From Segatella copri (lineage in GTDB: Bacteria; Bacteroidota; Bacteroidia; Bacteroidales; Bacteroidaceae): a stretch of 64,000 nucleotides of DNA. Location of the stretch: assembly GCF_019249655.2 (NCBI RefSeq), contig NZ_CP137557.1, positions 3,567,001 through 3,631,000 of the forward strand, written 5' to 3'. Shown here one piece after another: positions 1 through 7,411 of this stretch. Made by a program: the position numbers and the translations under genes. The notes under the pieces are model-generated. The model ran no database searches, had not been told where the DNA came from, and was given only the letters and a program-made list of their open reading frames with translations. The stretch's first letter is position 1. Every line of letters starts with the position of its first letter.

Positions 1-1186
1 CTTCACGCAATGGACAGACCTTGCATTTGTCCACATCAAAATAATAGGTAATGCTGGAGTTTCTGTGACGCTTGTCATTTTTGCGATTATTCATCTCTTT
101 CCATTTCGCCAGATGCCCTGCTGGGCAGACGTACAGATCTGCATCCTTGTTGTATTCAAAAGGGAGTTTGTTTGTTCGATTACCGTCAATTACAGAGCTT
201 AAACGAGCAGAGAGGCGCATATTGTTTTCCTTTGCCATTTTGAGATTCTCCTTGCTGGAATATGCCTTATCTGCTACTATGGAATCAACTTCCATTCCTG
301 CTTCCTCTGTCTTTTTTATCAATTCCGGCAATTGCTGTCCATCACCCTTCTCGCCGGAGGTGACGGTAGCTGCGGTGATAATTCTCTCATCGCTCATAGC
401 TATATGCGTCTTATAGCCAAAGAATGAAGAATGCGCTGTTTTATGTCCTGTACGGGCATCTTCATCTTTTGATATTACGCCTCGGGTCTCTGCATCGGAA
501 ATGGTTTCTTTCAGCATGTTAAGACGTTCCTTGACTGCAGGCATATTGGCAGTTGCAGCGTCAGCTTCTACTGTTGCAACTATTGTTTTGGCAGCAGTCA
601 TGATAGAAGAATACTTCTTTTCTTTTGGAAGCTCAGGCAATTCCATGCTGTCATCTACAGAATCAACGACCTTGATTACGTCCTTGCAATAATACTCCAA
701 ACTCTTTGCTGCACTGATAGGGTTGGAACGAGAATGCGTATGGGTTGCATCAACAATGATGGTTCTAGACTTGAGGACACCAGCTTCTATAGCAATAGAA
801 ACAGTCTTCTTGATGAGAAGATCCAACAGGTCCATATCCTTCAGGCGAAGTCGACGGAATTTGGTCAAGGAACTAGGATTAATCAGATTAGTCTCCTCAG
901 GAGTTAATCCCAAGAAGTACTTAAACGACATATCATAGCGAGTACGTTCAACAACATCAACATCCGATATGTTATAGATTACCTTTAAAAGAAGATACTT
1001 AAACATACGGATAGGACTCTCTGCTGTACGACCATTGTCATGACAATACTTGTCCTGCAATTCCTGGTATACGAAACTAAAGTCCACCAGGTCAGTAATC
1101 TGGCGGAGCAGGTTGTCTTTTGGGATAATCAAGTCATACAAACTTGAATAATCACTGAATGATATGGTCTGTTGTTGCTCTAGCAT
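1..1186 (-). CDS. IS1182/IS5-type DDE transposase, C-terminus cut by window edge
   Basis: Reading leftward from ATG at 1184-1186 the frame stays open to the window edge, giving 395 residues of a transposase. The N-terminus (MLEQQQTISFSDYSSLYDL) and the cysteine-containing region near the window edge (YVCPAGHLAKW, CKVCPL) resemble IS1182/IS5-group transposases. The DDE fold is supported by VDATHTHSRSN (Asp near residue 145) and VADKAYSS (Asp near residue 306); the final catalytic Glu should lie outside the window. A perfect Bacteroidetes-type promoter precedes the gene. It is unrelated in sequence to the second transposase at 12250-13938, so it is a different element. The right end of the element was not defined; no convincing terminal repeat was found between the gene and the M16 gene. 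The call as a transposase is firm, the exact family less so. Confidence 0.85.
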   Translation of the reverse strand, partial: MLEQQQTISFSDYSSLYDLIIPKDNLLRQITDLVDFSFVYQELQDKYCHDNGRTAESPIRMFKYLLLKVIYNISDVDVVERTRYDMSFKYFLGLTPEETNLINPSSLTKFRRLRLKDMDLLDLLIKKTVSIAIEAGVLKSRTIIVDATHTHSRSNPISAAKSLEYYCKDVIKVVDSVDDSMELPELPKEKKYSSIMTAAKTIVATVEADAATANMPAVKERLNMLKETISDAETRGVISKDEDARTGHKTAHSSFFGYKTHIAMSDERIITAATVTSGEKGDGQQLPELIKKTEEAGMEVDSIVADKAYSSKENLKMAKENNMRLSARLSSVIDGNRTNKLPFEYNKDADLYVCPAGHLAKWKEMNNRKNDKRHRNSSITYYFDVDKCKVCPLRE

Positions 1187-1204
1187 AATCCTTGTATTTT
1201 CCTA

Positions 1205-1235
1205 CAAAGATACAAAAAATATTGCACATATGCAA
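1205..1235 (-). promoter_or_regulatory. Promoter of the partial transposase
   Basis: On the minus strand a TTG (1233-1235) is followed after 20 bp by TATCTTTG (1205-1212), matching the Bacteroidetes -33/-7 consensus. The -7 box lies 18 bp before the ATG, so the leader would be very short. Confidence 0.6.
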
Positions 1236-1394
1236 CTTTTGGGTACACTATTTCAAAGATCGAATGTTAAACTAACATAACCAATGAAGGGACTTTTTCA
1301 GTGCCCTCCCTGGGCTAGGAGCTTCTGCCCTTACAGGGCGTGTGGGGCAATGGCTTCTGCTTTTTGCTTTTTGCTTTGCTTTCTGTTTCAAGAA

Positions 1395-2768
1395 CTACTT
1401 GAAAATCAGGGTGGTGAGCCTGTCTTTATCAAACAGTTCCTGAGCCACGGCTTGAATCTGGGCGGCGGTAATCTCATCCACCTGCTCGTAGAGGCGGTCA
1501 ACGTTCTTCTCCCAGCCATAGTGCAGGAAGCTCTTGCCGAAGTCGAGGGCGAAGTTCTCGCGGTTGTCGCAAGCCACGCCTATCTGGCCCTTTATCTGCT
1601 TCTTGGCGGCCTTGAGCTGGGCGTCGCTCAATGGTTTCTGCATGAACTTATCCAGCTCCTTGCGAACCAGGCGGAGGCAGCGCTTCACGTCGTGCTCATC
1701 GCAGCCGAAATAGATGCTCCAGGTGCCCGTGTCTCCATAGGAAACCATCGTGCTTTCTACGGTGTAAACCAAGCCGTTGTGCTCTCTGAGGGCGAGGTTC
1801 AGTTTGGCGTTCATGCCAGGTCCTCCCAGCATATTATTAAGCAGATAGAGCGGCATTCGGCGGTCGTCGTTCACATCGTAAGCCCGGGTTCCAATCATCA
1901 CATGAGCCTGATGGGTATTCTTCTGCATCACAATCGTTTGCCCGGCAGGCGAACCCATCGGATCCATCGACCCCATCGAATCTATCGCTCCCCTAGAAAT
2001 CTGCGTCATCTGCGGAGCCTGCGACATCTGCGTAATCTCAGAATCCCGTGCCCCCGCGAATCCCGTGTCTCCCGTTTCTCCCGAGAAATCTGCGTCATCT
2101 GCGAAATCTGCGTGACAACCCTTCTCAGCAAGCTTGCCCGAACTATCATCTGTGAGCGCCTTCCCGATAAGCTTCACCAGTTTCTTGAAATCAATATCCC
2201 CATAAGCGAAGAATATCGCATTATCCGGCCGGTAAAGCTTCCTTGTGAAGCGCAGCGCATCCTCCGTCTTGAAAGCCCGAACCTGCTCGGCTGTGCCCAG
2301 AATATTATGCCCCAGCGGCGAACCCTTGAAGAGGATATTCTCGAACTCATCATATATCAGTTCGGCTGGCGAATCATTATAGCTCTCTATCTCATCGCAG
2401 ATTACCTCCACCTCCTTATCTATCTCCGCCTGCGGATAAACCGAGTGGAAGACGATGTCGGAAAGCAAATCCACGGCTCTTGCGATGTGCTCCTTCAGGA
2501 TGGCAGAGTAATACACCGTGCCCTCCTTGTTGGTGTAGGCATTCAGGTCGCCGCCCACACTCTCCAGACAGTTGAGAATGTGCCAGGCTTTTCTGCGTTC
2601 GGTGCCCTTGAAGGTGACGTGCTCGCAGAAATGAGCCAAGCCCTCTTCGCCCGGCTCCTCGTTGCGGGTGCCGGCATTTATCTGGTAGCCGCAATACACC
2701 ACCTTGCTGTCCGATGGCAGGTGGATGATGCGGAGTCCGTTGTCTAATGTATAAGTATTGTATTTCAT
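1395..2768 (-). CDS. M16 family zinc metallopeptidase (pitrilysin/processing-peptidase type)
   Basis: 457 residues from the ATG at 2766-2768, chosen because the frame extends 24 codons further upstream only through a promoter. The inverted zinc motif HFCEH is at residues 46-50 and the third ligand is Glu126, exactly 76 residues on (EVICDEIESY), so the catalytic half is intact. The C-terminal inactive half of an M16 fold follows, with R/Y-rich substrate-site residues. Between the two halves, residues about 218-272, sits a low-complexity acidic, Gly/Ser/Met-rich linker that does not look like the family and is encoded by imperfect repeats of AATCTGCG-type DNA. No signal peptide is seen, so it is probably cytoplasmic and likely degrades peptides; the substrate is unknown. 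It diverges from the PfkB gene with back-to-back promoters. Confidence 0.88.
   Translation of the reverse strand: MKYNTYTLDNGLRIIHLPSDSKVVYCGYQINAGTRNEEPGEEGLAHFCEHVTFKGTERRKAWHILNCLESVGGDLNAYTNKEGTVYYSAILKEHIARAVDLLSDIVFHSVYPQAEIDKEVEVICDEIESYNDSPAELIYDEFENILFKGSPLGHNILGTAEQVRAFKTEDALRFTRKLYRPDNAIFFAYGDIDFKKLVKLIGKALTDDSSGKLAEKGCHADFADDADFSGETGDTGFAGARDSEITQMSQAPQMTQISRGAIDSMGSMDPMGSPAGQTIVMQKNTHQAHVMIGTRAYDVNDDRRMPLYLLNNMLGGPGMNAKLNLALREHNGLVYTVESTMVSYGDTGTWSIYFGCDEHDVKRCLRLVRKELDKFMQKPLSDAQLKAAKKQIKGQIGVACDNRENFALDFGKSFLHYGWEKNVDRLYEQVDEITAAQIQAVAQELFDKDRLTTLIFK
1953..2117 (-). repeat. In-frame repeat expansion inside the M16 gene
   Basis: This stretch carries several imperfect copies of AAATCTGCGTCATCTGCG-like DNA on the plus strand, plus ATCGACCCCATCGAA-type duplications. 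It encodes the Asp/Gly/Met-rich linker of the M16 protein and preserves the frame. A related motif (TCTGTGTAAATCTGTGAAAT) occurs in an intergenic region at 28608-28633, so it resembles a dispersed short repeat. Confidence 0.65.
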
Positions 2769-2777
2769 TTCAAGGTG

Positions 2778-2809
2778 CAAAGTTACATTGAAAATGTAAT
2801 TTATCCAAA
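2778..2809 (-). promoter_or_regulatory. Promoter of the M16 peptidase gene
   Basis: Minus-strand TTTG (2806-2809) and TAACTTTG (2778-2785) are separated by 20 bp, matching the Bacteroidetes -33/-7 arrangement, 10 bp before the ATG. Confidence 0.6.
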
Positions 2810-2824
2810 ATATTGAGCATTTAT

Positions 2825-2855
2825 TTTGCATTATCGCCAAAAAGACTTATCTTTG
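2825..2855 (+). promoter_or_regulatory. Promoter of the PfkB kinase / flavodiiron operon
   Basis: TTTG (2825-2828) and TATCTTTG (2848-2855) are separated by 19 bp, 32 bp before the ATG at 2888. It is arranged back to back with the M16 promoter. Confidence 0.65.
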
Positions 2856-2887
2856 TCCCCAAAAAAATATAAAAGAGACATAAAACA

Positions 2888-3823
2888 ATGCGTAAGGTTA
2901 TAGGAATAGGAGAGACCGTGCTTGACATCATCTTCAAGAACGGCAAGCCGATAGAGGCAGTACCGGGTGGCTCATCGTTCAATGCAGTCATCTCGTTGGG
3001 ACGTTCGGGCGTGAACGCTTCGTTTATCAGCGAGGCGGGCAACGACCGTATTGGTGAGTATGTGATTCAGTTTCTGAGAGATAACGGCGTGAATGCCGAC
3101 AATGTGAGCATCTTTCCGGAATCGAAGTCGCCGCTCTCGCTGGCGTTCCTCGACGAGAACAACAATGCCGACTACATCTTCTACAAGGACCATCCCCACG
3201 ACCAGCTGGAGTTTGCCACTCCCGAAATCAATCCTGGCGACATCGTGCTCTTCGGTTCGTTCTTCGCCCTGAATCCGGTGGTTCGTCCTCAGGTGGCCGG
3301 TTTCCTGGAGTACGCCAAGAATCACGGTGCCATCCTCTATTACGACATCAACTTCCGTGCTTCTCATCAGAATGAGATCATGAAGATTACGCCTAATCTG
3401 ATAGAGAACCTGGAGCACGCCGATTTTGTGCGTGGCAGCCACGAGGACTTCGGAATCCTCTACAAGAAACCGGAGGCAGACAAGGTGTATAATGCCGAAA
3501 TCAGTTTCTACTGCAAGAAGTTTATCTGCACCCAGGGCGCTGAGCCTGTGGAGGTGAGAGCCGAGAACGGCTTTGCCAAGAGTTATCCTTCGGAGAAGAT
3601 GAAGCCGGTGAGCACCATCGGAGCCGGCGATAACTTCAATGCCGGTTTCGTATTCGGACTGATCAAGGATGGAATCACCCGCGAGGATATCGACCGTGGC
3701 TTATCTGAGGCACAATGGGATAGCCTCCTGAAGAGTGCCCAGGAGTTCTCCACCGAATGCTGCAAGGACATATACAATTATGTTTCCAAGGAATTTGGAG
3801 AGCAAAAGAAGAAGGAATTATAA
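2888..3823 (+). CDS. PfkB-family carbohydrate kinase (fructokinase-like)
   Basis: 311 residues, the usual length for the ribokinase/PfkB family. These enzymes phosphorylate sugars or nucleosides with ATP in the cytoplasm. The N-terminal Gly-Gly motif (VPGGSSFNAVISLGRSG) and the C-terminal anion-hole/catalytic motif STIGAGDNFNAGF, with the catalytic Asp in GAGD, are both present. The overall sequence resembles Bacteroidales fructokinase-like proteins, but substrate cannot be read from sequence. It is followed after 13 bp by the flavodiiron gene, so the two are probably co-transcribed. The pairing of a sugar kinase with an oxygen-reducing flavoprotein has no obvious metabolic logic. Confidence 0.85.
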   Translation: MRKVIGIGETVLDIIFKNGKPIEAVPGGSSFNAVISLGRSGVNASFISEAGNDRIGEYVIQFLRDNGVNADNVSIFPESKSPLSLAFLDENNNADYIFYKDHPHDQLEFATPEINPGDIVLFGSFFALNPVVRPQVAGFLEYAKNHGAILYYDINFRASHQNEIMKITPNLIENLEHADFVRGSHEDFGILYKKPEADKVYNAEISFYCKKFICTQGAEPVEVRAENGFAKSYPSEKMKPVSTIGAGDNFNAGFVFGLIKDGITREDIDRGLSEAQWDSLLKSAQEFSTECCKDIYNYVSKEFGEQKKKEL

Positions 3824-3836
3824 AAATATATAGATT

Positions 3837-5024
3837 ATGACTGAGATTACAAACAAGATTTATTACGTAGGCGTTAACGACCGCAACAAGCATCGTTTCG
3901 AGGGCCTCTGGCCTTTGCCTAATGGAGTGAGCTACAACTCTTATATCATTGACGATGAGAAGGTAGCGCTGGTAGATACAGTAGAGGTAGATTTCTTCAC
4001 CCAGTTCCTGGAGAACATCCACGAGGTGATTGGCGACCGCGAAATCGATTACCTCATCATCAACCACATGGAACCTGACCACAGCGGCTCCATCGCCCTC
4101 ATCAAGAAATATTACCCTAACATCAAGATTGTGGGCAACAAGAAGACCCTGGGAATGCTGGAAGGCTTCTATGGCGTAACTGATGATGTGGTAGAGGTGA
4201 AGAATGGCGAAACCCTCTCTCTGGGCAACCACGAGCTGAGCTTCGTTCTCATCCCTATGGTTCACTGGCCAGAGACCATGGTAACCCTCGATGCAAAGAA
4301 CAAGGTGCTCTTCTCGGGCGATGCGTTCGGCTGCTTCGGTGCGCTGAACGGCGGCATCATCGATACGGAAATCAACTGCGAGACTTTCTGGCTGGAGATG
4401 GTTCGCTACTACTCAAACATTGTGGGTAAGTATGGAATCCCTGTTCAGAATGCCTTGAAGAAGTTGGCTGGCGTGGAGCTGGATTACATCTGCTCAACCC
4501 ATGGTCCGGTTTGGCACGAGCATATTGAGAAGGTTATCGGCATGTATGATAAGATGTCGAAGTACGAGACGGAGCCGGGCTTGGTTATCTGCTACGGCAC
4601 CATGTACGGCAACACCGAGCGTATGGCTGAAATCATCGCCCGTGCAGCAAGCAAGGCTGGCGTGAAGAACATCGTAATGTACAACATCTCGAAGACTCAC
4701 CACAGCTACATCCTGCGCGACATCTTCCGCTACAAGGGTCTCATCGTGGGTGCTCCAACCTACAATGCCGGTCTTTATCACGAGATGGAGGTTCTCCTCT
4801 CCGAGCTTGCCAATAAGGACGTCAAGAACCACCTTCTTGGCTGGTACGGCTCTCATTGCTGGGCAAGCAAGGCTGTGGCTAAGATTCAGGAGTGGAACGA
4901 AACCAAGCTCCACTATGAGCCAGTGGGCGAGCCGGTGGATATGAAGCAGGCGATTACTCCAGAGGTAAAGGCGCAGTGCGAGGCTCTGGGTAAGGCGATG
5001 GCTGAGAAGCTGCTGGCGGAATAA
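3837..5024 (+). CDS. Flavodiiron protein (A-type flavoprotein, O2/NO reductase)
   Basis: 395 residues with the two-domain build of class A flavodiiron proteins. The N-terminal metallo-beta-lactamase-like half holds the diiron ligands H77-x-E79-x-D81-H82 (NHMEPDHSG), then MVHWPET, SGDAFG and STHGPVWH. A flavodoxin domain begins near residue 248 (ICYGTMYGNTERMAE), binding FMN. These cytoplasmic enzymes reduce O2 to water (or NO to N2O) with electrons from rubredoxin or similar carriers, protecting anaerobes from oxygen exposure. There is no fused rubredoxin or flavin-reductase domain. It follows the PfkB gene by 13 bp. Confidence 0.93.
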   Translation: MTEITNKIYYVGVNDRNKHRFEGLWPLPNGVSYNSYIIDDEKVALVDTVEVDFFTQFLENIHEVIGDREIDYLIINHMEPDHSGSIALIKKYYPNIKIVGNKKTLGMLEGFYGVTDDVVEVKNGETLSLGNHELSFVLIPMVHWPETMVTLDAKNKVLFSGDAFGCFGALNGGIIDTEINCETFWLEMVRYYSNIVGKYGIPVQNALKKLAGVELDYICSTHGPVWHEHIEKVIGMYDKMSKYETEPGLVICYGTMYGNTERMAEIIARAASKAGVKNIVMYNISKTHHSYILRDIFRYKGLIVGAPTYNAGLYHEMEVLLSELANKDVKNHLLGWYGSHCWASKAVAKIQEWNETKLHYEPVGEPVDMKQAITPEVKAQCEALGKAMAEKLLAE

Positions 5025-5036
5025 AATCAGAATCTA

Positions 5037-5116
5037 TTCATTCCGAATGAAAGGTTTCGGGAGAAAGTATTCGTTCGGAATGAAAGATTTCTGAAAAATT
5101 GTTCATCCTGAATGAA
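5037..5116. repeat. Three palindromic 15-bp repeats at 32-33 bp spacing
   Basis: TTCATTCCGAATGAA (5037-5051, a perfect palindrome around one base), TTCGTTCGGAATGAA (5070-5084) and TTCATCCTGAATGAA (5102-5116) are each followed by an AAAGRTTT-type run. The periods are 33 and 32 bp, three helical turns, so all sites face the same side of the DNA. The array ends 17 bp before the -33 element of the AAA ATPase gene, a position suited to an operator. Confidence 0.7.
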
Positions 5117-5133
5117 AGATTTTCGGCTTTTTC

Positions 5134-5164
5134 TTGCTGCTTTCAGATATTTTTCTTATTTTTG
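5134..5164 (+). promoter_or_regulatory. Promoter of the AAA/DUF4143 ATPase gene at 5191
   Basis: TTG (5134-5136) and TATTTTTG (5157-5164) are separated by 20 bp, directly downstream of the triple palindrome and 26 bp before the ATG. Confidence 0.55.
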
Positions 5165-5190
5165 CCCACAAATCATAAAATAGTGGAGCA

Positions 5191-6441
5191 ATGAAAGAAC
5201 TGTTGAAACGAATTATATTTGAGCAGCAGGAAAACTGCAAGCATCTTATGCAGGATGCTATCCCTCGACACATAGAAGAGGAATGGCTTACCACCACGGA
5301 AATCCTTATCATAACTGGTGTAAGACGATGTGGAAAGTCGGTGTTGCTGCAGCAACTGCGTGATAAGTTGGAGGAGAAAGATTTCTTCTTCAATTTTGAC
5401 GATGAGCGTCTTGTAAACTTTAAGCTTGAAGATTTTGCAACCTTGCAGGAATGCTTCTTTGAGCTTTTCGGTGAGCAGCACACCTATTACTTTGATGAGA
5501 TTCAAAACATTGCGGGTTGGGAAACCTTTGTCAGACGTCTTTACAATGAAGGCAATAAGGTGGTGGTGACAGGATCCAATGCCCGGATGCTGAGCAAGGA
5601 GATGGGCACTCACCTCACAGGGCGTTATATCTCTGTGGAGGTTTATCCTTTCTCTTTTGCCGAATACCTGCAGCTGGAGCATATTGAGCCTTCGCAGAAA
5701 GATTTCTATCTGATGGCGAGTCGTTCCAAACTGTTGGGACATTTCCGTGATTTCTTGGAGAGGGGTGGTTTCCCGAAGTATCTTCAGACGGGTTCCGTCA
5801 GTTACCTGTCCTCACTTTATGAGAGCATTATCTTCCGGGATGTGATGGCTCGCAATGGTCTTACAAACGACAAGGAAATTAAAGAACTTGCATTTTATCT
5901 TGCCAGCAATGCCACCAAGCGTGTTACCTATAACTCGCTGGGAAAGATAGTGGGCATTCGCCATCCCGAAACTATCAAGAACTATCTGGAATATATTCAG
6001 CAAACCTACATGATATTCCAGTTGTTGAAGTATGCTCCATCGGTAAAGACCCAGATGTTGAGCCCGAAGAAGGTGTATTTTATAGATAATGCCATCATCA
6101 GCAGGATGGGTTTCAATGTCACGGATAACAATGGTGTAAAACTGGAGAATGCCGTTTTCATCGAATTGCTGCGAAGGGGTTACGACTTGTTCTACCATGC
6201 CGACAAGAAAGAGTGCGACTTTGTGGTGAGAGAAGGTGTAAGGATTACCCAGGCTTACCAGGTTACGGTGAAGATGGATGATGAGAAGACTCGCAAGCGT
6301 GAAATAGAGGGCTTGCAAGAGGCGATGGAAATCTATGATTTGTCTGAGGGTTACATCATTACGCTGAATGAGAAAGAGGAGCTTACCGTGGATGGTAAGG
6401 CGGTGCATATAATTCCTGCTTGGGAATGGATGCTGAAGTAA
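5191..6441 (+). CDS. Orphan AAA ATPase of the AAA_14/DUF4143 type
   Basis: 416 residues. The N-terminal P-loop ATPase has Walker A in ITGVRRCGKSVLLQQL, Walker B in TYYFDEIQNIAGWE and a sensor-like VVVTGSNARMLS; a winged-helix/DUF4143 C-terminal region follows (YLQTGSV, NGLTNDKEIKEL, ENAVFIELLRRG, ECDFVVREG). The last part, ECDFVVREG with later KM residues, resembles the degenerate PD-(D/E)XK fold commonly found at the end of these proteins. The family is highly multiplied in Bacteroidales and its role is not established; links to DNA repair, defence or competition are speculative. It stands alone, behind three evenly spaced palindromes, and ends near a dispersed hairpin repeat. Confidence 0.85.
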   Translation: MKELLKRIIFEQQENCKHLMQDAIPRHIEEEWLTTTEILIITGVRRCGKSVLLQQLRDKLEEKDFFFNFDDERLVNFKLEDFATLQECFFELFGEQHTYYFDEIQNIAGWETFVRRLYNEGNKVVVTGSNARMLSKEMGTHLTGRYISVEVYPFSFAEYLQLEHIEPSQKDFYLMASRSKLLGHFRDFLERGGFPKYLQTGSVSYLSSLYESIIFRDVMARNGLTNDKEIKELAFYLASNATKRVTYNSLGKIVGIRHPETIKNYLEYIQQTYMIFQLLKYAPSVKTQMLSPKKVYFIDNAIISRMGFNVTDNNGVKLENAVFIELLRRGYDLFYHADKKECDFVVREGVRITQAYQVTVKMDDEKTRKREIEGLQEAMEIYDLSEGYIITLNEKEELTVDGKAVHIIPAWEWMLK

Positions 6442-6481
6442 TTTTCTTTTTGAGCGGGAAGGTGATAAGAAATAAAGTTTC

Positions 6482-6540
6482 AGAGCGGAAGAACAACTGG
6501 GGTTAACAGAGTTAACAGTTAACAGTTGTTTTTCCGCTCT
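6482..6540. repeat. Dispersed hairpin repeat, copy 1 (complete)
   Basis: Arms AGAGCGGAA (start) and TTCCGCTCT (end), inner arms ACAACTG/CAGTTGT, and a core of three TTAACAG units. It sits between the convergent ATPase and LOG genes and ends in a T-rich run, so it can serve as a bidirectional terminator. Other copies are at 8662, 12091/14141 and 23490. Confidence 0.7.
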
Positions 6541-6623
6541 TTCTTTTGTTTCTGAGTATTTCGTTTATAGGCTTCTATTCCTTCCTTAATATCAAAAATG
6601 TGCAAGTTTGCCGAAAAATCATA

Positions 6624-7163
6624 TTAATGGGAATTTTCAACTATCACCTTTAACTCTTCCAGGTTATCCGCTACTTCTATCACATCTCGCCAATTGCCAC
6701 GAATCATGCTTTTCTCTGCCATATCGTCCAAAAGGGCGATGGTGGAGTTCCAGAAGCCTTTCATGTTGTAGAGAATCATCATCTTGTGGTGGTAGCCGAT
6801 GGTGTGGGCGGCGGCGATGGTGAAGATTTCATCCAGGGTGCCGATGCCGCCAGGAAGGGCTACGAAGATGTCGCTCTGGGCAAGCATCAGGTCCTTGCGG
6901 TCGCTGAGATTATCACACGGAATCTCGATGTCGAGGTCAGGGAAGGTTCTGCCGCCTCGCTCTACAAGCGTAGGAACCACACCGATGGTTCTGCCGCCAT
7001 TCGCCTTCACCGCCTTGCCGATGCAATCCATCAGACCAGAGTTGCAGCCGCCGAAAACCAGGTCGTGGCCGTTTTCTGCCATCCACTTTCCCATCTCTTC
7101 AGTCATCGTGAAGAAGTCGGGGTCGATATTCTTATTTGCTGAACAAAAAACTGCTATTTTCAT
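6624..7163 (-). CDS. LOG-family nucleotide phosphoribohydrolase
   Basis: 179 residues, the standard length for LOG (lonely guy) proteins. The Rossmann-like fold is indicated by VFGGCNSGLMDCIGKAV and the signature PGGIGTLDEIFT (PGGxGTxxE), whose Arg/Glu neighbours form the active site. Characterised members release the free base from nucleoside 5'-monophosphates (cytokinin riboside monophosphates or AMP-like substrates). In a gut bacterium the natural substrate is not known. The gene is monocistronic and converges with the ATPase gene across the hairpin repeat; its start is next to the 22-bp tandem repeats. Confidence 0.88.
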   Translation of the reverse strand: MKIAVFCSANKNIDPDFFTMTEEMGKWMAENGHDLVFGGCNSGLMDCIGKAVKANGGRTIGVVPTLVERGGRTFPDLDIEIPCDNLSDRKDLMLAQSDIFVALPGGIGTLDEIFTIAAAHTIGYHHKMMILYNMKGFWNSTIALLDDMAEKSMIRGNWRDVIEVADNLEELKVIVENSH

Positions 7164-7182
7164 GTCTTTATTTTCTATTTGA

Positions 7183-7270
7183 TGATGTTTTATCTGTTGT
7201 TTATTGATGTTTTATCTGTTGTTTATTGATGTTTTATCTTCTATTTGATGATGTTTTATCCGTTATTTAT
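7183..7270. repeat. Four tandem 22-bp repeats between divergent genes
   Basis: Units starting at 7183, 7205, 7227 and 7249 share TGATGTTTTATC followed by a variable GTTGTTTAT-like half. The array fills the space between the LOG gene start (7163) and the esterase promoter (7335). It could hold repeated regulator sites or simply be slippage-prone DNA. Confidence 0.75.
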
Positions 7271-7334
7271 AGATGTTTAGGCAAAGGTACGCAAAAATTT
7301 CGAGATTATTGGGCTCTTTTTGCGGATAATTTCT

Positions 7335-7342
7335 TAATTTTG
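7335..7342 (+). promoter_or_regulatory. -7 box of the esterase gene
   Basis: TAATTTTG fits TAnnTTTG, 69 bp before the chosen ATG at 7412. A TTTG at 7319 is too close to be a normal -33 element, so this is a partial promoter call. Confidence 0.4.
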
Positions 7343-7411
7343 CAAACTATAACTAATCTTATAAACAGGAAGATAGATTTCTTCTCGACAAATTATAAAC
7401 AGAAAGATAGA

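Noticed and set aside
1284..2747. Long plus-strand open frame opposite the M16 gene
   Set aside because: It is antisense to a gene with an intact HxxEH motif; the peptide is low-complexity (His/Arg-rich) and has no family resemblance.
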